From NCBI GenBank assembly GCA_050084515.1, contig CM114271.1, positions 31,000,001 to 31,064,000 on the forward strand: 64,000 bases of DNA, given 5' to 3'. The stretch comes from Blasia pusilla (taxonomy: Eukaryota; Marchantiophyta; Marchantiopsida; Blasiales). The position numbers and the translations under genes were made by a program. A model generated the notes under the pieces. That model was given only the letters and a program-made list of their open reading frames with translations, was not told the DNA's origin and made no database searches. Positions 44,791 through 55,167 of the stretch are shown here, piece after piece; the first letter of the stretch is position 1; each line of letters begins with the position of its first letter.

Positions 44791-45105
44791 ATGTGTTTTT
44801 TGTTGTACTTTTATCAACTTGTAGTAGGTGACTATGTCTGGATGAAGCAAAACAAGAACATTCGCCAACGAGTGCTATCAGGAGAAGGATTGGTATCATG
44901 TCTTGCAAGTCGAGATAAGATCCATGGGAAGGAGATCCCATTTGGATGTCTGAGACTTGATAGGAAGGTAATTCTCAAGGGTCAAGCACAGTTACCATAT
45001 CCGAATCATGATGATGACCCTCTGCAATTGTTTTTGAAAGAATTAGTTGGGTGTCAGATCTTATGGCTAGAGAGATTGATTAAGAAAGATATTCCATTGG
45101 AATAG
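44791..45105 (+). pseudogene. DUF8039 (Tnp1/En/Spm-like) segment
   Basis: VLSGEGLVSCLASRDKIHGK, EIPFGCLRLDRKVILKGQAQ and KELVGCQILWLERLI follow the order of the plant CACTA C-terminal domain (...G.LVSTDP...HG.PLG......V.V......L........IG..I.WP..LI). It is short and stands alone in frame. Confidence 0.5.
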
Positions 45106-45203
45106 GTTATGGTAGGCTCTTAAGAGAATCATAGACATACATTTTTTATGTCAATATGGACATTTGCTGGAGACATAGAGTTTGTAGACCTGTTGGCACT
45201 ATA

Positions 45204-46369
45204 ATAGAAATGTAATGCCACTATCAAGTGCCACTAGAAACTTACATTCTTTTGTTGAATTAGGAGTTCCTAAATTTTTTGGGCAATTGGCTATTTTTTC
45301 AGACTCAAAGTTTAAGCCTTGCCAACTATATGCCTTCTTAAACAATGTCCTCATTTGAGTTTCAGTAATAACAAGCAAACTAATTTGCACCTTATATTTG
45401 GTAATCATCCTGGTCTCAATTCTTGGACATTTTATCTTTTCAGTTCTCATTAATACAATGCATCCTGCATTGCACTAAAAATCATACAAGTCTAGAAAAG
45501 TGGATTCTCTCTATTCTATCTACTGCATGTACCTAGATGTGTTACAACAACTAGACTATATCATGGAACTATCCTAGTATTACTAAAGCAAGATTCATGC
45601 TTGGTATAAATGAATTTGTAATGCATTCTACTTTCTAAACTAAAAAATACAAAGCATGACAACCAGAAATTTTAAAAAAATAGACGGTTTCAGGACATTT
45701 CACACGCACACAAAATAAAAAAAAAAACCCAAGATAGTGCTAAAAATTACCATGGATAATTGTCCCAGTGGTTTTAGTACAAGATTCAACACTAAAAATT
45801 ATTTTATTATTATTATGAAAATATGAAGTGATACTCTAGATTAACAACATATAGTGCTACAAATGCCACTATACTTAGTTGCGGTGTACTATCGTTACTT
45901 TAAAAAAAAAAACTTCACCACCTCGATGGGTACTGTACATGACACGTATATGCAAATGATGGGATAAACCCGATCTTCAAATACTACATTTAGTGCAGAT
46001 TCTCAAATTTGATAATAAAAAGAATGCAATTGGTCCACATATCATCATCATACAAGATTTTAATATTTGCAATGACCAGATCTAGTTAAATATAGAATGA
46101 TATTGACATGAGCCATGTCAATCAAGCCATAATAATATGTCACATATAGTAAGGGTGACAAGGCAAATTAACTTGACCTTAAAGACTACACAAAACCATT
46201 TTAGTCAATCGCCATGTCATCAAGCCATCGTGGAGTCCTTGCCATTGGAGTTCTATATGACTCGTCCTTTGCAATCAATTACTAAACTAGTTGCAACAGT
46301 TCTATACTATACACATGCACTAAAACTACTTGTATATTTTAGTGGCAATGGACATGTTTCCTTCTAGTG
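45204..46369. other. CACTA 3' subterminal region and terminus
   Basis: Short repeats of TGCCACTA and its complement occur at both ends of this stretch. The terminus is at 46369. Between them the sequence is AT-rich and non-coding. Confidence 0.5.
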
Positions 46370-46389
46370 TGCATGGACGTTACATAAAC

Positions 46390-46550
46390 CGAACGAGTTA
46401 TGTGTTTACGCGTGATTCTTATTAGTTATGACTCAGTCATATTCATCATGTAAGTTGTCTAAATGATTAAGTCCTAAAGTATGACTAAGTCATATTGATC
46501 TCTATGATTTGGTTATATGACTGATTATGATTGAGTCATAACAGAGTACG
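46390..46550. repeat. TATGACT/AGTCATA repeat cluster
   Basis: TTATGACTCAGTCATATT, TATGACTAAGTCATATT and TATGACTGATTATGATTGAGTCATAA occur within 160 bp. The same heptamer in both orientations fills 2007-2320. It may be the subterminal part of another CACTA-like element. Confidence 0.5.
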
Positions 46551-46599
46551 TGGGTGCGTAGAGTTTGAGCACGAAGAAAAGGTCCATTTAAAAAAAAAA

Positions 46600-47000
46600 T
46601 ACATGAGAGGCCTTAACATATGGGCGCAATAGACTCATCATATTGTTCACTCACCATGAATACTAGTACAATCCTATAGATGGCAAGTAGCAAAGAAACT
46701 ATAATGAACAACGAGCCAAACAAATCCAAGATGCTCAAAAATCTAGTTCTTAAAACACTTGGCATAGTGTGGCTCAAGGTGCATATGATAGATAAAAATA
46801 GAAGATTAGAACAAAAAATATAATGGAAAGTAGTTGCAATGAAGCACTTGACGTCCCCTACCCTCAAATTGGGGCTATCAATGACGTAACTCTAGTGGAT
46901 GTAAAGCAAAACTTGGTAGAGTGCTAAGCATACGCTTGCTTAGAATAATCTTTGCTGGATGCATAGTGAATTGTAACAGAATTCGACAAGCAAGATATTG
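46600..47000. other. Non-coding, nothing recognised
   Basis: No protein family or repeat was seen here. The palindrome family of the next region begins near 47030. Confidence 0.3.
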
Positions 47001-47029
47001 TTTGGTAGGTGAGATTGTCTGACGGAATG

Positions 47030-47300
47030 GATTCAATCCTGTTGCAACCTGTCTGAGTCCGACGGGTTGCAAATTTTGGGACTTAAATACATGGGTTGCG
47101 AAGCCACGGAGTACCATCTTCTGTAAGAGTCCGAGTGCAACTTACAACCCGTCAGAGTCCGTTGGGTTGGTACCCCCTGTCTGTCTGACCTGCGTGATTG
47201 GAGTCAAGATTTGCTAACATCGAGACACGAGATATCGCATGGATTTGCTACGGCAACCCGTTGGGGATTGCGACGGGTTCAAAAAGCACCTAACCTCGCT
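47030..47300. repeat. Dispersed palindromes, 5' flank of the methyltransferase-like locus
   Basis: Three copies of the (G)CAACCCGTCGGA-N-TCCGACGGGTTG(C) family lie near 47038, 47138 and 47255, each diverged. They precede the regular array at 47403. Confidence 0.7.
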
Positions 47301-47402
47301 TTCCCTTTTGGATCTCGCGTCGATTTCTCTTGTCCAATGAACTGTGCAAACCAAAAGTGCAGATTTTCCGGATGGTGGGAAGTGTCTTACCCAGGGTAGA
47401 GC

Positions 47403-47985
47403 TTGTAACCCGTCGGAGGGTAACTGCTTGCCTTGGGACTATGCTTTGTCGCATTGTTACCCGAGGATGAGGAAAGCGTGCAATGCGGCGGTCTCCAAGG
47501 GGTTGCCCGGGTACCTTACCTTTTACCCCAATATGAGGGAAGTGTGCAACCCGTTGGTCTCCGACGGGTTGCGCGGGTACCTCGCCTTGTTACTCCAAGA
47601 TGGAGGAAGCGTGCAACCCGTCGACCTCCGACAGATTGCACGGATACCTCGCCTTACTACTCCAAGACCGGGGAAGTGTGCAACCCGTCGGTCTCCGACG
47701 GGTTGCACAAGTACCTCACGTTGTTACCCCAAGATCGGGGAAACATGCAACTCGTCGGTCTCCGACGGGTTGCTTGGGTACCTTGCCTTGTTACCCGAGG
47801 ACGAGGGATCTGTGCAAGTTGTCAATCTCCGACGGGTTGCTTGGGTACCTCGTCTTGTTACCCGAGGACGAGGGATCTGTGCAAGTCGTCGGTCTCCAAC
47901 AGGTTGCCTCGGTAACTCGCCCTGCATCCCCAAGACCACGGAAGTGTGCAACCAGTCGGAGACAGACGGGTTGCCCGGGTTCCCA
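47403..47985. repeat. 67-bp minisatellite built around the palindrome
   Basis: About nine units. The landmark CTCCGACGGGTTGC (or CTCCAAC/CTCCGACAG) lies at 47559, 47626, 47693, 47760, 47827 and 47894, an exact 67-bp period. Each unit has the palindrome GTGCAACCCGTCGG-TCT-CCGACGGGTTGC plus a conserved spacer (GGGTACCTCGCCTTGTTACCC...GAGG..). Because the spacer is conserved too, it is a minisatellite. It lies 350 bp upstream of the first exon of the locus below. Confidence 0.9.
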
Positions 47986-48336
47986 CGTACAAAGATCCAT
48001 AACGGCCTACACATTGCCGTTGGTACGACCCAACGGTCAGCTCAACGGCTCGAAAAGTGTAAAAGGCTGAGGTTTGATCATTTCCATTTTTCATTTCGCG
48101 ATTTCATGTGCTCTTCCTCGCAGCAGCTGACGTTACCTTTCCGCTGCCAAACTGGGTTGCATCACCACTTTGCTAAAAGATTACAACGATCCAGCAACCG
48201 ACGCTTCCGGGTTTGGATTTCGGCAAGCCCATCCGCTGGAGGGTCACGGCGCTTCATCACGAAGCGCTTCGAGGGATCTATCGTGCACAGGAGCATATTA
48301 GACAGTCGAGGAGGAAGAACTAACCCAACGTGCACC

Positions 48337-48975
48337 ATGACAAGAAAGAAAACACAAGCAACCAAGGTAGTGAGCATCACTCCCAAGTCCATCAGGACTC
48401 CTGCGTCACCATCTCTAGCTCCTCGTTCGGCGAATGAGATAAGGCAACAATAAATAGAGGAGCGGGAAAGGGAAGCAGATATGCATAGGCAGGAGGTTCT
48501 AGCAAAACGTGTTTTGGAGGAGCTCACTAAGATAAACGCCAAGGTTGAGGCATCGAAGGCCTTCAAGAAAAGAGTCGCGGATGAGAACCGCGAGAAGAAG
48601 CATCTTGATGCCTCTGTGAGGAGAGCATAATAGGCAAAAGCTTGAAGAGAAAAAGCAATCGCCATTGAAGAAAGCCATGTCCGTCCAACAAAGAGTGTTG
48701 AGATGCGGGAAATGTCTCCGATGAGGTCTGGGAACACCATGAATATAAAATCGGCTGAGGAAACGGCCGAAGTTCAAGTGACGGACGATGAGGTCATGAG
48801 GACAGCAAGTATGGAGATGGTGGACATCTCTGAAGAAGCAAGAAAAGAGTCCTCATCGTCTTTGGGCCCTATGGAAGAAATCAACCTTTATGGGATCGAT
48901 GAGTTTCCCGTGGACTTGCCTAGTGCTGTCCTAGAGCAGTTGGCGGGCCTAGACACCGACCCAATCTTTGAGCGG
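48337..48975 (+). pseudogene. Exon 1 of the methyltransferase-like locus (Lys/Arg/Glu-rich N-terminus)
   Basis: The ATG at 48337 opens MTRKKTQATKVVSITPKSIR, a basic nuclear-type start. A charged helical region follows (EEREREADMHRQEVLAKRVL) and then an acidic region (INLYGIDEFPVDLPSAVLEQ). One frame runs the whole length with stops at 48451, near 48628 and near 48640. It ends at FER with a consensus donor, CGG|GTAAGA at 48976. No catalytic motif is visible. The role of this part is unknown; a coiled-coil or DNA-contact region is plausible. Confidence 0.5.
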
Positions 48976-49029
48976 GTAAGAAAAATTTGAGTTATGTGAA
49001 GGCTCATTATGCAATTCATTGGCAAAACA

Positions 49030-49650
49030 CTGCATGTTATTGATGGAAAAACACCGCATTATGGAGATTTTAAGGCAAGGCGGAGCGTAAGGAGGCACCC
49101 TAGCCCTCAAAATTGCAAGCACAACCGAGTTACATAAACAAAGTTGTGAGAGATTTGAGTTTCTGCTCTTCTAGATTTCAGGATTTCAGATCTGAATCTT
49201 GCGGAGACCATATCTTTGAGGTGGAGTGTCATATGAAATTTAGATTTTGAGGCAACGCGGAGAGTGCAAAGGCGCCCTAGCCCTAAAAATTACAAGCACA
49301 AGAAATTTACATAGACGAAGTTGTGAAGGGTTTGAGTTTCTGCTCTTCTAGATTTTAGGATTTAAGATCTAAATCTTGCGGAGGCTATATCTTTGAGGTG
49401 AAGTGTCACATGAAGCTCAGATTTTGAGAAAACGTGGAATATAAAGAGATACCTTAGCTCTCCAAATTTCAAGAAAAATTGAGTTACACAAACGAAGTTG
49501 TGAGGGGTTTGAGTTTTTGCTCTTCTAGATTTGAGGATTTCAGATCTGAATTTTGCGGAGGCCATATCTTTGAGGTGGATTGTCATATGAAGCTGAGATT
49601 TTGAGAGAGCGTAAAATGTCAAGAGGTATCTTATTTCTACATATTTCAAC
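49030..49650 (+). repeat. LINE 5' monomers, 177-bp unit, three to four copies
   Basis: CTTCTAGATTT recurs at 49168, 49345 and 49522, exactly 177 bp apart. Each unit carries GCGGAG(G/A)C(C/T)ATATCTTTGAGGTG and GAAGTTGTGA(G/A)GG. They lie directly upstream of ORF1, the position of tandem promoter monomers in some L1 elements. Confidence 0.85.
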
Positions 49651-49748
49651 TACAACCAACTTCTAGAGCAGAAGTTGTGTAGTGTTGGAGATTTGATTAT
49701 ACTTGATTGGAGGTCGTGCAATATCTGGGATATAGTGAAGTCGACTAC

Positions 49749-50483
49749 ATGATGACTACTCAAGACGAAATCTTGAATCCAATGCAAGTGTTCTTGCATG
49801 AACTGAAAGAGCTTCGACAAGAATTCAAGGTACAAACTTCTCAAGTAAACCTTGCACATCTTCAAATCCGAGAGTTAAAAGCAACGCAAGAGGTTTTGAA
49901 GAAAGTGTTGAAAGATAGTTCTAGTGTGATGCTGGATCTTTCCAAATTTGTTGCGGATGTTCAAGAGAAGGCATCATCATTAGCGACTACTCCCAATAGT
50001 TCAGGATTGCATGAGGTTTTTGAAACTTTAGAAGTGAAAATGAAATCTTATGTTGAAGCTACAAAGGTTGCTCATATCTCTTTGTGCCAAGGGCAAAAGA
50101 TAGAAAAGGAAAACCAATTTGCCCGTAGAAAGAATGTGAGAATCTCAGGTTTGCCAAAAACAGAGACCAAAAAGGTGAAGAGTGTTGTCACCAAGTTCTT
50201 GGTTGATACACTTCCTGTTCATAACCCGGACTTGGCTCAAGCTTTCCGTATTGGGAAAACGGGAACACAACCTAGTGCCATTCTAGTTAAGTTTGATGAT
50301 CAAACTCAACGTGATACTTCCATGGCTAACAAGGCCATTCTCAAAGGACAAAGGATATGGTTGGATCTTGATCTTACACCTCTACAAGTCAAAGCTAGGA
50401 GAAAGGAGCTTGCAAAGGTCAAAGAGGCTCAAGAAGCAGGTTTTATTGCTTATTTACGCGATGGTCGAGCAATTGTTACCTAG
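49749..50483 (+). CDS. LINE ORF1 protein
   Basis: From the ATG at 49749 about 244 uninterrupted codons. A long coiled coil at about residues 10-65 (QVFLHELKELRQEFKVQTSQ...IRELKATQEVLKKVLKD) should trimerise the protein. It is followed by an RRM-like/transposase_22 region beginning RRKNVRISGLPKTE, the usual block in L1 ORF1p. A basic C-terminal part (KARRKELAKVKEAQEAGFIA) follows. It is intact, unlike ORF2. It would bind the element RNA. Confidence 0.75.
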   Translation: MMTTQDEILNPMQVFLHELKELRQEFKVQTSQVNLAHLQIRELKATQEVLKKVLKDSSSVMLDLSKFVADVQEKASSLATTPNSSGLHEVFETLEVKMKSYVEATKVAHISLCQGQKIEKENQFARRKNVRISGLPKTETKKVKSVVTKFLVDTLPVHNPDLAQAFRIGKTGTQPSAILVKFDDQTQRDTSMANKAILKGQRIWLDLDLTPLQVKARRKELAKVKEAQEAGFIAYLRDGRAIVT

Positions 50484-50531
50484 AGAAAAACAGAGTTATC
50501 AACCTAGCAATCCAAGAAGCTGAGAGTGTTG

Positions 50532-53500
50532 ATGTGGAATAAACGAAGCCTTTCAACAACAAAATATGTGAGTGCTCTACCAATTTGGGAGATGGCGGAC
50601 ATCATCAATATTGTGGAGACTTGGGAACATGAGAGCAATCCTATTGCAGAGATGCAAGGGTTTACTTTGGTGGGATCGACATGGAACCAAAGAAGGCAAC
50701 GGGCAGGAAGGGGTTATGGCGGTGTTGCTACTTTCATCAGGTCTCAATTTCTACCTCTAATACATCTAGAAGATCAAGATATCGGGGGCCAATATCATTG
50801 GCTACGTCTTGGTTTGGTTGGGGGATCTTATTGTTATTTGGCAGTTTGTTATTTTGCACCACTGTCCATGCCTATCTACTCAACATGCACTTACAATCGA
50901 AGTCAACCGTTCCATCAATTTATTGGGGATGTTCTCAAATATCAAAACAAAGGTGAAGTCTTTCTAGTTGGGGATTTCAATGCTCGCACACATTCTGCTC
51001 AATTTATCCAATTCAGTGATTCCTTGACTTCTCCTCTTCTCGAAGAACATGAGGATGGTTTGTGGTCTAGAATCTCTTCAGATCTTTCTACAAATCCTTT
51101 GAGAAAGCATTTTTTAAACTTTCGGAGCCACTTGTAATTTGAAAGTTCTTAATGGAACCTCTCATTTTCCTAACTCTCACTCCAATACGTGTTTCTCCTC
51201 TACCGGCGCTAGCACCATCGATTATTTTCTCTCCTTCCCCGCTAATAGCTCTCTTATCTCTACATTTGATATTCTAGAACCTCAGCCTGAATCAGATCAC
51301 GCACCTATTTTGTTTACTCTCTCACTATCAAAGGCGATTCCTCTTTTAACATGTCAATTTCTTTTAGCTTCTCCCAAGTTTCGCTTAGATCCTGGTAAAA
51401 AAGATCTTTATACGCTACATTTACAAGAACTCTTAACTCGCATTGTATGGAGCCTAGATCCACACACGGCAAGTTTGCAACTAATCGAATTGCTCAAAAA
51501 TACTGCATCTAAGTTCTTTTCGCGGCACAGGGACAAAAGTGCTAGGAGGCTACCTTGTAATGGGTGGTTTGACTTTGAATGCAAGCAAGCAAGGGTAAGA
51601 TCAGTAGATAAATCTTTGGATATCCAAAGTCGGATTATTATGACGAGTCTTTACAAATACTTGGTGAAATTTAAGAAACGAGCTTTCTTGTGGCGGAAGC
51701 AAGAGTCCTTGATAAGGGAGCTACATGACAACCCCAAATCATTTTGGAGACAGTTAGTAGTACGCTCTTCAAAACCTACTCTTAATCCCAAGTCTTTGAT
51801 ATCTTTTGCCGAAAAGTTTTATTTTTTCCCCGATGCTACATCTATGCCACGTTGTGAAGGAATACCTGGCTTATTCTCTGAAGTAGAGATGATGACTTAA
51901 CTAAGAAGATTAGCAACTGGTAAATGTGAAGATTTGGATGGTCTATCTATTGAACTTTTCAAGTGGGGAGGAGATTCTATTAGACCGATCCTCACCAAAG
52001 TATTGGGTGATGCTGCTATCTATGGTTTTCCTTCTACTTGGTCACTAAGGGGATTGTTCCTATTCATAAATCAGGAAGGAAGGACTTGGTGACAAACTAT
52101 CGCACTATCATGGTGGGTAGAGTTTTTGCTAAGTTGTTTGGGAAATTGGTGGAGTCAAAGTTGAGCGCATGGACAGAGTCTTTCCAAAAGAGAGCACGGA
52201 TCCAAGCTGGTTTTCGCCCAACATACAACACCATATCTTGGCCTTGCGTATTTTATGGGAGAAATCTAAGGGCAATGGGAAAGCTTTGTTTTGCGCTTTC
52301 ATCAATTTCAAGAAAGCTTTTGATACTATACCTCGTACGCTCTTATGGGATAGGCTACAAGCCATTGGAGTACCACCAAATCTCCTAGCAGCCATGGCCA
52401 CGTTATACCACTCCGTTCAGGCCAAGATCAAAGGTTCATAAACTCAAGAGATCTTGAGTATCATCGAAGTCATTCAAGGTTGCCCTCTCTCCTCTACTCT
52501 ATTTGGAGTTCTCATAGATGATATCGAAAAGTGGTTGGAGGAATGTGATAGTGAAGGTGTCAAGCTTGGGGACTTTGTCATCAAAGCTCCATTGTATGCA
52601 AATGATATCATATTACTAGCATGTGATGGCATTAGTTTACAAAAACACCTCAACACTTTGGTAAGGTTTTGTACCCAGAATCAGATGGAGGTTAATATGG
52701 AGAAGTCTAAAATCATTATAGTGGGTACAAGATCCAAGTTCTCATTCTTTTACAAAGGTCTACAATTAGAACAAGTGAAGAGTTACAAATATATAGGCAT
52801 CGATTTCTCTCATGACTATAGTTGAGCTTCTACTCTCTTTTGCACTCTACGTGCAAAAGAGAGTAGAAGCTGGTAACAAAGCTCTATATTCATTTTTAAA
52901 CCGGTGTAGAAGAGCTCATCTTGTGTCTTGGGGTCTTAGGAAATTCTTATTTAGGAGCTTAGTGTTGTCGGTGGTCTTATATGGGACCCAAGTTTGGGGC
53001 CCTAGTTGTAAGAAGACAGGTTGGGAGCGCATGGAGAGGGTGCAAAAGATCTTTCTACAAGAAGAATTGGGTGTAAGAAACCAAACTCCATATGCTATTC
53101 TTCTTGCGGAAACAAGTTGTCTTCCTCTAGAGCCTGAAGCTCTTTACTTGACCATCACTTACATCGCAAGGGTGAGATCTCTTGATGTTTCTTGCCTCCC
53201 TCATCAAGTTTTGCGAGCCACACGTTCCATAGGGTGGATGGCGGATGTGGTGACTTGGTCTTCAAAGTGGAATGTGGCCGAACGCGATTGGGACTTGAAA
53301 CCGATGGTGCTCCGCGAGCATCTACAGAAGCAATTTCTCAACATTATTTGGAGCAGCCCAAGCACCAAAATGGAGTTTTATCAACTTCATGTTAATCCTA
53401 TGCTTGTATATTGTGAACAAGGATACCTACTTGCGGGGATCTCCACGTTCTTAAGTCATATTATCGCACGACATAGAACTGGGTCTCATAGGCTAGGAAT

Positions 53501-53741
53501 TGAAGAAGGACGATGGTTTAATATTGATAGAAGTGAACGAATTTGTAAGTTATGTGAGGGAGAAAATATTGAGGATGAAGAGCATGTGTTTGTTACATGT
53601 CCAAGGTATGAAGAGATTAGACTAGGTCATAAAATACATGTGGAGAATTTCTATTCTTTACTACAGCTAGTGCCTTATGATTTAGGTTGTTATATTAGGG
53701 ATGTCATTATTCATCGCTCAAGTGCTCTAGGCAGTAGCTAG
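50532..53741 (+). pseudogene. LINE ORF2: endonuclease, reverse transcriptase, CCHC knuckle
   Basis: The ATG at 50532 starts MWNKRSLSTTKYVSALPIWE. Endonuclease residues: E in IVETWEH, GRGYGGVATFIR, GEVFLVGDFNART, STIDYFLS and ESDHAPILF. RT blocks: IVPIHKSGRKDLVTNYRTI, CAFINFKKAFDTIPRTLLWD, QGCPLSSTLFGVLIDDI, and the catalytic box, which reads YANDIILLA, so the first Asp of A-D-D is Asn. The C-terminal half (52812-53741) ends with the knuckle CKLCEGENIEDEEHVFVTC. At least four frameshifts or stops separate the parts. Confidence 0.85.
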
Positions 53742-53879
53742 GAGAAGGTCTTTAGGATCTTTTTCCGGGTCAGTGAATGAATAGCTTGTAATATATTTTT
53801 CAGCCTTTTGACCCTTTGGGTCCCACGGGCTTGATCTATTTACTATTTACCATTTATCATTTGAGAAGATGGCACTGAT

Positions 53880-54330
53880 GGAGGGTCAAAACGCCCCGAG
53901 AATTCCACTCTGTCAATTGCGGACAATGGAGTACATCCGCGAAATTCCAATCGGAGGAGGACATTGCAAAGCTCAAACAGTCGGCAGCGACTACATCCTA
54001 CGTCGATAGCTTCCCTCCGTTCTATGTTCAGCCTTACGATGAACAAGGAGCCCAAGCGCTGGTGACGGAAGAGGACTTGGAGGCACTGGATACTTTCTGG
54101 AGGATGAGAGATCAGGAGTTCATAAGAGCGATTGAAGGAACCAAATTTAGCTGGATGCAAAACCTTTACTTCTTCATCTGGGATGGAAACCACACGTACA
54201 TGACATGAACGTAGTTTGCAGAGGAGCGCCCAAATTCATTGGAGACGCATTTTTGCGTGAAGGTAGTCGTGCTCTATCCATTTCCTCATCACATGGCAAC
54301 GGTGGAAATGGCTATGCATGCGATAAATAC
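53880..54330 (+). pseudogene. Exon 2 of the methyltransferase-like locus
   Basis: Reads KFQSEEDIAKLKQSAATTSY, VDSFPPFYVQPYDEQGAQAL, EEDLEALDTFWRMRDQEFIR and, after one near-stop region at 54210, FPHHMATVEMAMHAINT. It ends at a consensus donor (AATAC|GTAAGT, intron from 54331). The acceptor side is uncertain because of the LINE. Splicing at 54330/55168 keeps one frame across the junction (phase 2). I do not recognise this part. Confidence 0.5.
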
Positions 54331-55167
54331 GTAAGTTTCCTCTTCCTTAAGTTTGATTGCTTCAATCCGTCGGAGTCAAACGGGTTGAATAATTGGAAAG
54401 CTTAAAGATTTGAGTCTCTTGTGACCATCCTGTTTGTGGTCAATGTCATAGTCAAGCAAACCGTCAGAGTCCGACAGGTTGCTTGGTAGCCAAGCACAAC
54501 ATCGACAGGTGGAAAAATGAATGCATGATTTATTTGTTCTGCAATCCTTCGGACTCCAACGAGTTGCACAATGAGAGGTAACAAATCATTGGACATCTAA
54601 AAGCAACTCGTCGGAGTCCGACGAGTTGCTTGACTGTCCGGTATTTTTTGGATACTTTTGGCCGAAAGAAACTCGTTGGACTCCGACGGGTTGCATTTCC
54701 CCCCCTTCCCCGCCCCCCCAGGTTAGGTGGTCGGAGTATGAGAGCTTGCTTTAGCGTCCAATTGTAGCTTCACAAGGCATTACGCAACCCGTCGGACTTT
54801 GACGAGTTGATATGTGCAGTTTTTTCCCGGAAACCTATCCCCGAATAGAAGTCATTCTACAATCCCTTGGAGACCGACGGATTGTAACCAAGGACTAAAT
54901 CGGTTGGATGAAGGGACATAAAAAAAAAGAGTGCAACCCGTTGGACTTCGATGGGTTGCAATTCTCTCTAAAATTTTTCAGAGTGTTGCAATAAGTGTAA
55001 CACAAAGATAAGTGTTGTGACCCGTTGGACTCCGACGCGTTGCAACATTTATCCGTGTGTTTACCATTTCGACCCCCATGGGTTGACAGAATTGCGACCG
55101 GTCGGAGTCCGGCGAGATCAGGAACCCGATAGCTTGCAGTGTTCTTACTTTGTGTTTGGATGTGCAG
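54331..55167 (+). repeat. Intron 2, packed with about ten copies of the palindrome
   Basis: GT at 54331 and AG at 55166 border it. Copies of GCAACCCGTCGGA-N-TCCGACGGGTTGC with one to six changes lie near 54368, 54462, 54541, 54604, 54669, 54786, 54862, 54932, 55021 and 55097, irregularly spaced at roughly 60-95 bp. The nearest to perfect is at 54604-54629. Outside the palindromes the sequence is unique. Confidence 0.8.

Larger units (their letters stand above)
40180..46369 (+). mobile_element. Decayed CACTA (En/Spm) transposon
   Basis: The plus strand holds remnants in CACTA order: a DUF4216-like segment near 40365-40560, an unidentified coding remnant at 43000-43600, and a DUF8039-like segment at 44791-45105. 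Then comes a subterminal region with GCCACTA/TAGTGGC repeats (45204-45250, 46340-46350) and the terminus TTTCCTTCTAGTG ending at 46369, the reverse complement of CACTAGAAGGAAA. The 5' end and the TNP2 catalytic part were not found, so the left boundary is approximate. Two Helitrons are inserted at 42289-42714. Confidence 0.6.
49030..53862 (+). mobile_element. Non-LTR retrotransposon (LINE, L1-like) inserted in intron 1
   Basis: Complete layout: tandem 5' monomers, ORF1 (coiled coil plus RRM-like), ORF2 (APE-type endonuclease, RT, CCHC knuckle), short 3' UTR and a 3' tail of TTTACTA/TTTACCA/TTTATCA heptamers at 53836-53862. It lies between the donor of exon 1 (48976) and the next exon. ORF2 has several frameshifts and stops. 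A target duplication was not found by eye. Confidence 0.85.

Noticed and set aside
47403-47985. CRISPR-like array (palindromic repeat at a regular 67-bp spacing)
   Set aside because: The spacers are conserved along with the repeats, there are no cas genes, and the genome is a plant.
47344-48453. Long open frame of 369 codons over the minisatellite
   Set aside because: Most of it is translation of a repeat whose 67-bp unit changes frame each time; only the last part from 48337 belongs to a plausible exon.
53843-54193. 116-codon minus frame
   Set aside because: The plus strand here reads into a consensus donor and an in-phase exon; the minus frame is its shadow.
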